From: a virus
IMG/VR virus record: IMGVR_UViG_3300023223_000215
Span: 1 to 38,566 of that record
Reading direction: 5' to 3' (one strand)
Length of the DNA stretch: 38,566 nucleotides
A program made the position numbers and the translations under genes. Positions 26,480-35,885 of the stretch are shown piece by piece. Position 1 is the first letter of the stretch; each line of letters begins with the position of its first letter. The notes under the pieces are model-generated. The model was not told where the DNA came from, ran no database searches, and was given only the letters and a program-made list of their open reading frames with translations.

Positions 26480-27043
26480 ATGTCGAAATTGTGTTCTATA
26501 GAAGGCTGTATATCGAATATATTCCAATTAGAATACTGTAATAAGCATTACAAAAGATGGTATAGGCATGGAGATCCACATTATAAAAGAAAGACAATGA
26601 TGGAACGATTTTACGATAAAATAGATCTAATTCCATTCTCAACATGTTGGTATTGGTCTGGATATCTAGATAAAAATGGATATGGCAGTCTAAAAATTAA
26701 CAAATCAACTAAAAGAGCCCATAGAATTTCTTATGAGATTCATAAAGAGCCAATTCCAAGCGGCTTAATTGTTATGCATTCTTGCGATACTCCGACATGC
26801 GTAAATCCTGATCACTTATTAGTAGGAACCTATGCTGAAAATTCTGCCGACATGGTTAAAAAAGGAAGAAGCAATTCTGCAAGAGGAGAAAGATCAGGGT
26901 CATCAAAGCTGAAAGAGAAAGATATCATAGAAATTAGAGATCTTCTAAACGTCATACCTAAAAATAAAATAGCTGCTTTATATGGAGTTAATAGAGGTGT
27001 AATTTATAAAATAATGACTAGACGAATATGGAGTCACGTATAA
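26480..27043 (+). CDS. HNH homing endonuclease, 187 aa
   Basis: An N-terminal Cys-rich zinc knuckle (CSIEGCISNIFQLEYCNKHY) precedes the HNH_3 core: CWYWSGYLDKNGYGSLKI, AHRISYEIHKEPIPSGLIVM, HSCDTPTCVNPDHLLVGTY, ADMVKKGRS. A C-terminal helix-turn-helix (KNKIAALYGVNRGVIYKIM) helps DNA binding. It is visibly more A/T-rich than its neighbours and lies exactly between two tail genes (1 nt or less to the next start), which marks it as a recent insertion that damaged neither. Confidence 0.88.
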   Translation: MSKLCSIEGCISNIFQLEYCNKHYKRWYRHGDPHYKRKTMMERFYDKIDLIPFSTCWYWSGYLDKNGYGSLKINKSTKRAHRISYEIHKEPIPSGLIVMHSCDTPTCVNPDHLLVGTYAENSADMVKKGRSNSARGERSGSSKLKEKDIIEIRDLLNVIPKNKIAALYGVNRGVIYKIMTRRIWSHV

Positions 27044-28402
27044 ATGCCACAAGTGCCGCTGCCCACCGGATTAACCGGGGATGAAGACATACCCGAACTC
27101 CGAGAATCATTAACCAACCTCTTTAATCCCGGCGACAACACCATCTTAAAAACCCCTGGCATTGATGCATTCGCTACGGGTGATGGTGTATCGAGGGGGT
27201 CTATAGATTTTCAGGACGAACACTATCAAGTCTCTGGCAGCAATCTTATTAAGATCAGTGAAGATGGTACAAAGACCGTCATAGGGACAATTGATGGCAC
27301 AGCTGACGTTGTCATGGATGTCACCTTTATTGCTCTGAATATCGTTGTTAAGGGCGGTAATGGGTATTCTTTTTCCCCTTCTAGCGGACTAGTCTTAATG
27401 GGTGGCTCCTTTGCCCCTTCCATCGATATTGCATCTATTAATCAACGCTTTGTCTACGTACCTGCCGATGGTGGTCCGCTGTTCTTTACCGATGTTAATG
27501 TCCCTGCCACTATTCCCGCTTTAAATTTCTTCGATGCTGAATTTCTACCCGATAAAAATACCGGAATTGTTAATTTGAGGAATGATTTGTATGGGGGCGG
27601 GGTTAATTCTTTTGAAGTCTTTAGAGATATCGGGCCTTCTGACAATCCTTTTATTCGTGTCGATGGTGCTGCAATAGAGACAGGTTATGTCGCTGCCAGG
27701 GCGATATATAAAGACACATTTGTATTTCTTGGGAAAGATCGGGGCGGATCTTATGCCTTTCATGCCATGAGCGCCGGAGACGCACCAAAAATATCCACTC
27801 CCTTTATTGACGAAGTGTTGAACAATGAATACACCAAGACAGAACTTGAGGAATGTACTTCGCAACGCCTTACATGGAAAGGTGTCGATATGGTGTCTTT
27901 CAGACTGACTAGAGATACGTTTCTATTTTACGGTGCAGGATGGTCTTATGTTCAGACCGGGATTGATGGCTTAAATGTGCATCAGCCTTGGGATGTTAAA
28001 TTTCTCACCTTCTCCTACGGTAAATATGTCACCGGTAGTGCGACGAGTTCAGCTATTGGCAAGTTAAGTACTTCAATCACTGAATTTGACGCTAAAATTG
28101 AAAGAGTCATTGAAACCTTTATTAAGGCCGAGCCTGACAGTTATTTTGTGATTGACGGTCTGTTTTTAAAATGCATTACCGGAACAGCCGTTACAGAGGG
28201 CACTATAGGGCTTCAGATCAGCAAAGATAACCTAACGTACGGACCGCAAGTATTTAGGAGCTTAGGCGCACAAGGTAAGTCAGAGCAACAAATGGCGTGG
28301 CGCGGGGGTGCCGGCGTGTTTGAATCTTATTGTGGGTTCAGGTTTAGAACGACCGCTGATGTTAATTTTAGTGTACAAGGTCTATCAGTAAACGGAGGGT
28401 GA
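27044..28402 (+). CDS. Packaged-DNA stabilisation protein, P22 gp10-like
   Basis: 452 aa (P22 gp10 is 472). LPTGLTGDEDIPELRESLTN then LFNPGDNTILKTPGIDAFAT, followed by repeated beta-propeller-like blades (HYQVSGSNLIKISEDGTKTV, ASINQRFVYVPADGGPLFFT), is the phage stabilisation family. It forms the middle ring of the tail hub and keeps DNA in. Its order before a coiled-coil needle-like gene is the P22 order. Confidence 0.8.
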   Translation: MPQVPLPTGLTGDEDIPELRESLTNLFNPGDNTILKTPGIDAFATGDGVSRGSIDFQDEHYQVSGSNLIKISEDGTKTVIGTIDGTADVVMDVTFIALNIVVKGGNGYSFSPSSGLVLMGGSFAPSIDIASINQRFVYVPADGGPLFFTDVNVPATIPALNFFDAEFLPDKNTGIVNLRNDLYGGGVNSFEVFRDIGPSDNPFIRVDGAAIETGYVAARAIYKDTFVFLGKDRGGSYAFHAMSAGDAPKISTPFIDEVLNNEYTKTELEECTSQRLTWKGVDMVSFRLTRDTFLFYGAGWSYVQTGIDGLNVHQPWDVKFLTFSYGKYVTGSATSSAIGKLSTSITEFDAKIERVIETFIKAEPDSYFVIDGLFLKCITGTAVTEGTIGLQISKDNLTYGPQVFRSLGAQGKSEQQMAWRGGAGVFESYCGFRFRTTADVNFSVQGLSVNGG

Positions 28403-28933
28403 ATGGCCGATAATCCAAAGCATGGCGACGAAATTATTGTCCAGCAGCGCGGCTCACTGGGTAAGATTAAACTAGTCGCCAATCGTCAACTTCAGCAGTT
28501 TTTTGATGAACTTGGCACGATTGTCAATGAGTTTACATCCGTGGACGATATTGTTCAGCAATTAACAGTCGTCGACAGCCAGAATAGTAAACTAAAAGGT
28601 AATATTTCAAGACTGGCGAGTACAACAGAGGATAATGGTCAGCAAATTGCGGCTATTGACGCGTTTTTAATGTCTGTGGCTGTTAGAGTGCGTATACTGT
28701 CCAGTAGTATAAATGGTGTTATTCAGCTGGCGGATGATAATGGTCAGAATATTGCGGTTATCGATGGTTCTTTGTTATCTGTAATTGCTAAAGAGCGAGC
28801 GCTATCTATCAGAACAGATAGTTTATCAACGCAGGTAACTATATTATCAGACGATTTAGATACACTATCAGATGAAGTAGATACTTTGACTAGTAGAACC
28901 GATGATTTGGAGCAATTAATACATGTCAATTAA
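28403..28933 (+). CDS. Coiled-coil protein, probable tail needle (gp26 position)
   Basis: 176 aa. After a 30-residue N-terminus the protein is a long heptad coil with repeated units QQIAAIDAFLMSVAVRVRIL and QNIAVIDGSLLSVIAKERAL, ending DTLSDEVDTLTSRTDDLEQL. P22 gp26, the trimeric needle that plugs the portal, is also a long coiled coil, and directly follows gp10. Sequence identity to gp26 cannot be judged; position and architecture are the evidence. The last codons overlap the next gene. Confidence 0.6.
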   Translation: MADNPKHGDEIIVQQRGSLGKIKLVANRQLQQFFDELGTIVNEFTSVDDIVQQLTVVDSQNSKLKGNISRLASTTEDNGQQIAAIDAFLMSVAVRVRILSSSINGVIQLADDNGQNIAVIDGSLLSVIAKERALSIRTDSLSTQVTILSDDLDTLSDEVDTLTSRTDDLEQLIHVN

Positions 28934-29261
28934 AGGTAATAATTCATCAGGATTAAAAGCTGTCGGAGTATCAGACACTACAATACTGCAAAACACTACG
29001 AGTACCCGATGGGTAGTAACGTCTATTAACCTCCACGATCAGTTTGGAAACGGCGATACCATTGAACTGTTTGTTTCAGCCGATTCATCAAGCGCTTCAG
29101 CGGAGAGAATTGATAAGATCGTACTGGCTGTGGACGAAACGAAGTCATCATCATTTACTCCAGTGGCTCTTCAGGCTGGTGAGTTTTTATTGGGCAATGC
29201 TGTAACGGGTGGAGAAGCGTCCGCAGAGGCTATCTATATCGCTTATACCGGAGATTCATAA
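28923..29261 (+). CDS. Small beta-rich virion protein, 112 aa
   Basis: SIKGNNSSGLKAVGVSDTTI then STRWVVTSINLHDQFGNGDT and ERIDKIVLAVDETKSSSFTP. A single beta-sandwich-like domain, possibly a head or tail decoration. In P22 the gene at this place is 14, which helps ejection protein assembly, but no sequence likeness is visible. Overlaps both neighbours. Confidence 0.55.
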   Translation: MSIKGNNSSGLKAVGVSDTTILQNTTSTRWVVTSINLHDQFGNGDTIELFVSADSSSASAERIDKIVLAVDETKSSSFTPVALQAGEFLLGNAVTGGEASAEAIYIAYTGDS

Positions 29262-29914
29262 TGGGCATTAGCTTAACTAGCATACTTGACCCGCTTGATT
29301 TAGGCGGTGCTGGGGCTGCTGAGGCCAGTGTAGCAACAGCGCAGACTAATGCTGATTTATTGCGTGAATTTTCCGATATCACCCAAGAGAATCTACAGCC
29401 TTTCTTGGATGTTAGTAATCGACAACTGCCAGGACTTGAAGCTGCGGCTACCCCCGGTGGTTTTTTCAATGAAGATGAGAATGTAATTTTAAGGTCCATA
29501 GCTCAGCGTCTTGGCAGACCGGTTGTAGAGGAACGAACAAGAGAGTTACAGTCAAGTCTAGGCCAAACAGGATCAACGCGATCAGGATTTGCCGCTACAT
29601 CCGCCGCTGATATTCAGGAGGATGTTGATCTATCTTTATTGTTGCAGCTTCAAAGCACCCTGCAGGGTAGGCGTGAGACAGTGGCGGGCTTGGGTACTGG
29701 AACAGCTACAAATTTAGCAACATTTGGGCAGCAGTCAGCCGAACAATTAGCAGATATCCAGTCTCAAGGGTTTTTAGGTGCTGGCCAAGCGCGGGCAGCG
29801 GGAACTCAGAATATCGTTAATTTGCTGGGTCTTGGTGCTGACTTCTTAAATCGCCCACAAACCCCTGCGGCAACCCCTCCTCCAACAGCCCAGCCAATTA
29901 GCCTTCTACCGTAA
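29261..29914 (+). CDS. Ejection (internal virion) protein, gp7-like position, paralogue 1
   Basis: 217 aa (P22 gp7 is 229). Helical, Ala/Gln/Gly-rich: MGISLTSILDPLDLGGAGAA, LLREFSDITQENLQPFLDVS, RQLPGLEAAATPGGF, then GRRETVAGLGTGTATNLATF. It shares its whole layout with the next gene (REFxxxxENLxPxLxxxxRxLPGLxAxxTPxGF and GLGxGxxTxLxxxGQ), so the two arose by tandem duplication. Ends with a Pro-rich tail. It likely travels in the head and enters the cell with DNA. Confidence 0.65.
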   Translation: MGISLTSILDPLDLGGAGAAEASVATAQTNADLLREFSDITQENLQPFLDVSNRQLPGLEAAATPGGFFNEDENVILRSIAQRLGRPVVEERTRELQSSLGQTGSTRSGFAATSAADIQEDVDLSLLLQLQSTLQGRRETVAGLGTGTATNLATFGQQSAEQLADIQSQGFLGAGQARAAGTQNIVNLLGLGADFLNRPQTPAATPPPTAQPISLLP

Positions 29915-29924
29915 GGAGTAAAAT

Positions 29925-30761
29925 ATGGGATTAGGTAGTTTTTTAAAAAAGGTATTGGACCCCGGCGATCTTCTTGGCGGCCTTTCAGGTTTAACTGGAA
30001 GAGATGCGGCAGAACAGGCCGCTGAAATCACCAGTACTGAACTTAGGCGTCAATTTGCATTATCTCAAGAAAATCTAGGTCCAGCACTTGAGGCGGCACA
30101 GCGAACGTTGCCTGGATTGTCGGCACAATTAACGCCGCGTGGATTCTCTAGGAATGTATCGGCATTAACGCCGAGGTTAGAAGATTTTCTAGCGCCTACG
30201 CGGGAGGCCAGAGGGACTGCTGGAGCTAACATTTTGGAATCAGCAGGTATAACACTGGGTGAGGAAGGCAGGCAAGATCTATCCCAAATAGACCCGGCAA
30301 CAATGGCTGATTTACTCTTAGGCGCAGAAGCTGATTTATTTGGTAGGCGATTGAATTTAACAGGATTGGGTGAGGGTGCCGGAACGACATTGTCAGAACT
30401 TGGACAAAGAACCGGATCCGGTATTGCTCAAGCCAACATCCAGGCTGAATTAGCCGGGCAACAAGCCACCACAGCAGGACAGCAGAATGTATTAGGTATT
30501 GCAGGATTGGCTGCAGGGTTCTTATCAGATGAGCGCCTGAAAGAAGATATCGAAGAGCTTGGCACGTTTAAAGGCTTGCGTATTATTCGCTGGAAATGGC
30601 GTGATTTCGTTCCTGATAGCTGGAAGGATATCACTACAGGATTTAGCGCTCAGGATGTCTTGAGTAAATACCCTGAATTTGTCAAGATAAAACACGATTT
30701 TTTATCCATTGATCGACAGGGTTTAATGAATCATTTGGGGATGAACGATGCCACATGTTAG
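29925..30761 (+). CDS. Ejection protein paralogue 2 with C-terminal S74 chaperone-like domain
   Basis: 278 aa. Residues 1-200 match the previous gene. From about residue 203, LSDERLKEDIEELGTFKGLR, then IIRWKWRDF, TTGFSAQDVLSKYPEFVKI and LSIDRQGLMNHLGM are the peptidase S74 intramolecular chaperone, which usually folds trimeric tail spikes and cuts itself at the Ser of S-D-E-R-L-K (Ser and Lys both present). Finding it on an ejection-type protein is unusual. Confidence 0.75.
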   Translation: MGLGSFLKKVLDPGDLLGGLSGLTGRDAAEQAAEITSTELRRQFALSQENLGPALEAAQRTLPGLSAQLTPRGFSRNVSALTPRLEDFLAPTREARGTAGANILESAGITLGEEGRQDLSQIDPATMADLLLGAEADLFGRRLNLTGLGEGAGTTLSELGQRTGSGIAQANIQAELAGQQATTAGQQNVLGIAGLAAGFLSDERLKEDIEELGTFKGLRIIRWKWRDFVPDSWKDITTGFSAQDVLSKYPEFVKIKHDFLSIDRQGLMNHLGMNDATC

Positions 30762-32046
30762 CCCATTAGTTGCGGATATATCACCGCTCACCGATGCATT
30801 ACGACAGTTCACGCCTCGCGCGAGAGAGGATCGCAGACTGGAATTGGCGGGACTTCAGCAGCAGCAAGATGCTAGAGCGCAACAACAAGAATTAAGATCA
30901 GCACAGATTCAACAGGTTCAAGCCGCGAACAAGCGTCAGCAGATCATCGATATTGCCAATGAAAGCCGGACTGAATTAATCATTGATAAGAATGATTTAG
31001 CCTTTGCTTTGAAAGATGGTGCCAGCGGACTGAGAAACAATCTCGCGCAGTTAGCGTCTCAAAAAGGGGCAGATTCTCAAGATATTGCCGAATTGGTAGA
31101 GTTTGCCAATATGGCGATTAATGACCCTGAAGGCGCATTTGACCAGTTAACTAGCAATCAAGAGAATATCAATCTTCAGATAAAGAGTGTTGATGAGATA
31201 TTGGGGCGCACACAAGCCCCGGGATTCACATTGAGCGAAGGCCAGCAACGATTTGATGCCGCGGGTAATGTTATTGCTACGGGACGGGCAAAGACCCCAT
31301 CGGGAAGAGATGTTCTTACTCAGGTTCAATCCTCACAGATCCTTCCTGATGGCTCAACGGTTCAAGTTTTCAAGGATGGCTCTACTCGGGTAACCAGTCC
31401 GGAAGGCCGGCCATTAACCGGCGCAGATCGAGCGCAGGCTGTTGTAACGGCTCAAGAGTTCGGTATTAAGATACAATCCGGACGTGCAGGCGGCAGAGCG
31501 GAAGCGACTGGTGAAGAAAAGAGGGCCTCTGAACTTATCACACGGGGTATTGCGGCAGCGGAATCTACAGCCATCACTCGGCGTGCTTTAACTTTGCTGG
31601 ATCGAGTAAAGACGGGTGGCATTGCGGCTATTTCATTAGCGACCAGGCAACGATTGGGTATTGAAGGTGCAGATGAAGGCGAGCTATCAAACTCTTTAGG
31701 TAAGTCAGTATTAAGTCAATTGAGAGAGACATTTGGTGCAGCCTTTACCGAGAATGAAGGATTGAGGTTAGATCGCATAGAGGCAAGGTTTGGTAAGTCT
31801 TCAGCCGCCAACCGGCGCTTATTATCCCAAGCCTTAAGGATTGCTGAAAGAACTGCTAATCGGGCAATAAAGGCCGCTAAGCAACGTGGAAATGCAGCAG
31901 AAGTTGCTGATATTGAAGATTTACTGTCTTTCTCACTAGAGATTGATGAATCTCCTATAGACACGGTTCCGCAGGGTCTTGTTGATAATGGCGACGGAAC
32001 ATTTACTTTACCAGACGGAAGAATAGTGAGGCGCACAGGTGGCTAG
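30748..32046 (+). CDS. Ejection (internal virion) protein, gp20-like position
   Basis: 432 aa (P22 gp20 is 471). Residues 20-75 are a Gln-rich helix (LELAGLQQQQDARAQQQELR); a beta segment (SQILPDGSTVQVFKDGSTRV) and long Ala/Arg helices (RKSSAANRR-type, RIAERTANRAIKAAKQRGNA) follow. The C-terminus has PQGLVDNGDGTFTLPDGR. Size, helical make-up and place between gp7-like and gp16-like genes suggest it is the second ejection protein. The start overlaps the S74 gene by 14 nt. Confidence 0.6.
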   Translation: MPHVSPLVADISPLTDALRQFTPRAREDRRLELAGLQQQQDARAQQQELRSAQIQQVQAANKRQQIIDIANESRTELIIDKNDLAFALKDGASGLRNNLAQLASQKGADSQDIAELVEFANMAINDPEGAFDQLTSNQENINLQIKSVDEILGRTQAPGFTLSEGQQRFDAAGNVIATGRAKTPSGRDVLTQVQSSQILPDGSTVQVFKDGSTRVTSPEGRPLTGADRAQAVVTAQEFGIKIQSGRAGGRAEATGEEKRASELITRGIAAAESTAITRRALTLLDRVKTGGIAAISLATRQRLGIEGADEGELSNSLGKSVLSQLRETFGAAFTENEGLRLDRIEARFGKSSAANRRLLSQALRIAERTANRAIKAAKQRGNAAEVADIEDLLSFSLEIDESPIDTVPQGLVDNGDGTFTLPDGRIVRRTGG

Positions 32047-33727
32047 AGTTCCGGAAGGATTTGCATTAGTCGAACAACCTTTACCCCAAGGCTTTGAGTT
32101 AGTTGGAGGCGGTGATGACGGTGATAGACGTATTGATGGTGATGCTGTTGATAATGGTGGCGCAGGAGTCGGCGAAGATCTAGCGCAAGAAGTAGAAGCC
32201 GCTTTTCAAAAGATACCAGGTGCTCCTACTCTCTCAGAGTTTGCCGCAGGCGTTAATCGATCGGTCTTGGGTGCTTTGGATTTTATAGGCCCCGATAATA
32301 TTAATGCTATCTTGAATCTTGCCGGTAGTGAAAAGCGAGTACCAACATTCACGCAGGCCTTAGGAGCTGAAAAAGGCGCATTTCTTGAACCTGGAGTACA
32401 GAGGGAGATTGCTGCAACCGCGGGTGAGTTTCTTCCTTTGGCAGCTGGTGTAGGTGCTTTATTTAGAAAAGGCGCACAACAATTACCAGCATTAATTAGT
32501 GGGGAAGAAGGTACTGCTGCTGGATTATTGAGACAAGCCGGACAAGTAACTGCTGCACAAGACATAACGGCTGCCGGTCTCGCAGGAGCTGGCCAGGCCA
32601 TAGGTGAAGAGGTCGGTGGTGAGCCGGGAGCGCTAATAGGCTCTATTGTGGCCCCATTAACGACAATACCGCTTGCGCTGGCTAAGACATCAGCAACTAA
32701 TCTATTAAAAGAGTCAGCACCTTCTATTGATCAGCTTAAAGGATCCGCACGCGCTATTTACAACTCCCTTGATGATTCGGGGTTTAAAGTACCGTCTCAA
32801 TCCTTTGATGCAGTGGCTAATGACATTACAACGACTTTGCGCAAAGAGGGTTTCGATGTTGATCTTCACCCAAAGATAAAAGGGGTTATTCGTCGGCTTG
32901 GCGAAGAAGTTGGCACAGAAAAAACATTGACTGAAATGGATACCTTGAGAAAGGTTATCCGCGGGGCTTCCAGCAGTTTAGAAGCTGATGAGCGTCGATT
33001 GGGTGCCATAGCAATTGATAAGATTGACAACTTTATGGATGATCTTGGCGGCCAATTACCTGAAGGTCAACAGGTTGGGGAGGCTTTTAAATCTGCCAGG
33101 GATTTATGGGGTAGAGCCCGCCGGGCTGAGACAATAGAAGATGCGATAAAAGAGGCATCAAGTCAGGCCAGCGGCTTTGAGAATGGTCTTAGAGTCCAAT
33201 TTAGAGCCATTGCAAAGAAGATACGAAGAGGTAAATTAAAAGGGTTTAGTAAAGAAGAAGCTCAGGCTATCGACAAGGTTGTGCAAGGCACCAATGTTGG
33301 TAACGTAGCCAGGGCTTTGGGTAAGTTTGGTATATTAGACGGACTCACCTCTCGATCCCTCACAACGCTGTCAGGGTCGGGACTAGCGGGATTCTTTGGG
33401 GGTGGCGGGGCTGCGGCTGCGGTGCCTATTGTTGGACAGTTTTCCGGCGCTTTGGCTCAAAGAATGACAGCAAACAACGCGAAGATGGCAAGCGCCATTA
33501 CTAGAGCTGGAAAGAATGGCGCACAGATTGCAAGAGCTTATTCAGCCAGTACGCCTAAAGCAGAGCGTGACCCAACAGAATTGGCACAGTTATTTATTGC
33601 TAATGAAGTTCCTGTGCAATCGATCAGTTTAAAAACAGTTCCAAGATTAGTCTCAGATGCCGCTATAATAGCGGCTATTGCAAAGATGAATGATGAGAAA
33701 CAGAAAACCAATCAAAATGGTGAGTGA
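32039..33727 (+). CDS. Ejection (internal virion) protein, gp16-like position, GTG start
   Basis: 562 aa (P22 gp16 is 609). The N-terminus has the twin motif PEGFALVEQPLPQGFELVGG. Apolar Ala/Gly-rich stretches at about 135-150, 175-215 and 455-480 (SGSGLAGFFGGGGAAAAVPI) could insert into membranes, as ejection proteins do. I see no transglycosylase motif. The GTG start overlaps the previous stop by 8 nt. Assignment by size, order and composition only. Confidence 0.6.
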   Translation: MARVPEGFALVEQPLPQGFELVGGGDDGDRRIDGDAVDNGGAGVGEDLAQEVEAAFQKIPGAPTLSEFAAGVNRSVLGALDFIGPDNINAILNLAGSEKRVPTFTQALGAEKGAFLEPGVQREIAATAGEFLPLAAGVGALFRKGAQQLPALISGEEGTAAGLLRQAGQVTAAQDITAAGLAGAGQAIGEEVGGEPGALIGSIVAPLTTIPLALAKTSATNLLKESAPSIDQLKGSARAIYNSLDDSGFKVPSQSFDAVANDITTTLRKEGFDVDLHPKIKGVIRRLGEEVGTEKTLTEMDTLRKVIRGASSSLEADERRLGAIAIDKIDNFMDDLGGQLPEGQQVGEAFKSARDLWGRARRAETIEDAIKEASSQASGFENGLRVQFRAIAKKIRRGKLKGFSKEEAQAIDKVVQGTNVGNVARALGKFGILDGLTSRSLTTLSGSGLAGFFGGGGAAAAVPIVGQFSGALAQRMTANNAKMASAITRAGKNGAQIARAYSASTPKAERDPTELAQLFIANEVPVQSISLKTVPRLVSDAAIIAAIAKMNDEKQKTNQNGE

Positions 33728-35844
33728 CTATCGGTAAATTCGTTAATGAATTTCCTCAAAATTTCGATCTAAACGGAGATCCGAATGCCTCCTACACGGT
33801 GTTTTTCGGCCTGCCTAATCAAGATCCAAAAACAAACCCTAAAGCCCCTTTTTCAGATGCTGCATTTCAGGTACCAGTCTCTGCTATTCAAACACTTGAT
33901 AGTACTGGCTCTATTGGGTTTGATATTTTTCTTGATGGCGGCTACTCCATACGCATAGAAACACCCAGTGGATCGTTATGGCGAGAGTCTGCATTAATCA
34001 CAGGGTTATCCGGCTCCTTACTCGCTAAGGGCTTTACTGTAGCCTCTATGATTGCCGATGCGACATTGATTATAGGTCAACTTGTTTTTACTTCGGGCTA
34101 TACTACTGCCGGAGACGGTGGCGGTGCTAGTTATCTGATAGCGGCTAGTCAGGCAGTTGATGGAATTGTTGATCATGCTTTAGATAATGGTAATGTTGCT
34201 TTGTTTCAGCCAGTAAATAACACACTTCTACTGGAGCAGGCTGGGGTTACAAGTAGCGAAAGCTCAACAGCAATGCAAGCTGCAATTGATTATGGTGAGA
34301 CTAATGATGTATTGGTTAAAGGCTCGCTTCCTGACTACACATTCAACACTACTCTGACAAGTGGGACAGTACTGGTAGATTGGAATGGCGCTGAAATCAC
34401 CTACACAGGTGCCACAGATACGTTCGCTATGGTGGTTGACACTGATGTAGTGGGTGGGGCTGCGTACAGATACGGGATGATAAGGTTTTTCTTAAAAAGC
34501 ACATCCGTTGATATTATTAATAGAACTCACGGGGTTAATTGCGGCGGTTCAAACCTTATACTTCGTGACTTTAAAATTCAAGGTTTTACAGGCATTAGTT
34601 TAGCACTTGGTTCTGGGGTTGAGGCAGAGACAGGCGTAACACTACCTGCAACTTCATCATGCTTCTATTGGTCTATAGATGATTTCAATATAGCCCAAAC
34701 CCATGGATGGGGATTAGTTATTAAGCAGTCTAATAATGCTAATAAATTCAGCAATATGTCAACATTTGCCTTTAATGGTTTCGATACAGACCCCCCTAGA
34801 GCGAACAACTGTATAACCGAGCTGATTGACAGTGGTTTAGCTAACACATTTACACGGGTTAGTTTAGAAGCTAGCCCTTTATCAGGTAGGGTTAAATTTA
34901 GTAGCACCGCCAATAGCTCAGAGTTCGTAGGTTATGTCTACATGGAGAATAATCCTTCATGGGTTGATGCTCCTGCTCCCTGGATTATTGCTGCAGAGGA
35001 ATCGTCTACCTGTGCGATACGAGCTAGAGCGCAAGAGTTTAATGATTCTTTTGTTGATGACCAGGGAACCGCTAATAGTTTAGCTATAGGCCCTGCGTTT
35101 TTCATAAATGGCGATCAAAGTTTACCTACTTTTACCTCCAATAACATGATTAAAAATGGGGATTTTGAAAATGATTTAAACCATTGGGCTGATTTTTCAA
35201 CAGGCGGCACAACAACTTTTGTTACGGGTTTTCTAACGGGTAAGGCTATCAGGCAGGACATTGTTGCTGGTAAACCTTCGATATTTCAGACAGTAAACAC
35301 TGCTAGTGGAATAAATATAGCTGCATTAGTGGGAAGAACTGTGACAATGGCAGGCTGGGTACGTACTGATATTCCCGGTGTTAAGTTCCGTATTGAAGGG
35401 CTAACAGGAAATAGAGGCGCTGAATCGGATAGTGTTTTTCATTTTATTAACGCATCCGTAAGAATACCCACAGGATCGACGCAATTAGCCGTTTTATTAA
35501 CTACTGAAGCAACGGGCCTAACAGGCTTTGTTGAGCTATCAAATGTAACAATGAACATCGGCAATAAAGCGATTGCGATGGCAGTACAAACCGTCCTTGA
35601 TGGCTCTGCCACATTTGACCCTACGTCCCTAGCTGATGGGGCGGGTGAGACTACTACTGTTACGTCTGCAGGCGCGGCTTTAGGTGACTTTGCTAGAGCT
35701 TCTTTCGGAGTAGATCTACAAGGCATTATACTAACTGCGTGGGTATCTGCCGTTGATACTGTTAGCGTTAGATTCCAGAACGAAACAGGCGGCGTGATTG
35801 ATCTAGCAAGCAGCACATTAAGTGTGCTAATAGATAAGAATTAA
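33724..35844 (+). CDS. Tailspike with P22-like head-binding domain, GTG start
   Basis: 706 aa (P22 gp9 is 667). Residues 1-95 (KFVNEFPQNFDLNGDPNASY, FQVPVSAIQTLDSTGSIGFD, GGYSIRIETPSGSLWRESAL) form a P22-type head-binding domain. A linker with MIADATLIIGQLVFTSGYTT and GDGGGA opens a right-handed beta helix (about 150-475), where receptor polysaccharide would be bound or cut. NMIKNGDFENDLNHWADFST starts a carbohydrate-binding jelly roll (about 477-625), and a last beta domain ends the protein. The GTG overlaps the previous stop. Confidence 0.82.
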   Translation: MTIGKFVNEFPQNFDLNGDPNASYTVFFGLPNQDPKTNPKAPFSDAAFQVPVSAIQTLDSTGSIGFDIFLDGGYSIRIETPSGSLWRESALITGLSGSLLAKGFTVASMIADATLIIGQLVFTSGYTTAGDGGGASYLIAASQAVDGIVDHALDNGNVALFQPVNNTLLLEQAGVTSSESSTAMQAAIDYGETNDVLVKGSLPDYTFNTTLTSGTVLVDWNGAEITYTGATDTFAMVVDTDVVGGAAYRYGMIRFFLKSTSVDIINRTHGVNCGGSNLILRDFKIQGFTGISLALGSGVEAETGVTLPATSSCFYWSIDDFNIAQTHGWGLVIKQSNNANKFSNMSTFAFNGFDTDPPRANNCITELIDSGLANTFTRVSLEASPLSGRVKFSSTANSSEFVGYVYMENNPSWVDAPAPWIIAAEESSTCAIRARAQEFNDSFVDDQGTANSLAIGPAFFINGDQSLPTFTSNNMIKNGDFENDLNHWADFSTGGTTTFVTGFLTGKAIRQDIVAGKPSIFQTVNTASGINIAALVGRTVTMAGWVRTDIPGVKFRIEGLTGNRGAESDSVFHFINASVRIPTGSTQLAVLLTTEATGLTGFVELSNVTMNIGNKAIAMAVQTVLDGSATFDPTSLADGAGETTTVTSAGAALGDFARASFGVDLQGIILTAWVSAVDTVSVRFQNETGGVIDLASSTLSVLIDKN

Positions 35845-35885
35845 ATGAGTGTAGAAAGTTATAATAGGTCTCTGGAGGAAATAAC

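Noticed and set aside
32206-32601. 131-aa leftward frame inside the gp16-like gene
   Set aside because: Proline/alanine-rich antisense shadow without start signals.
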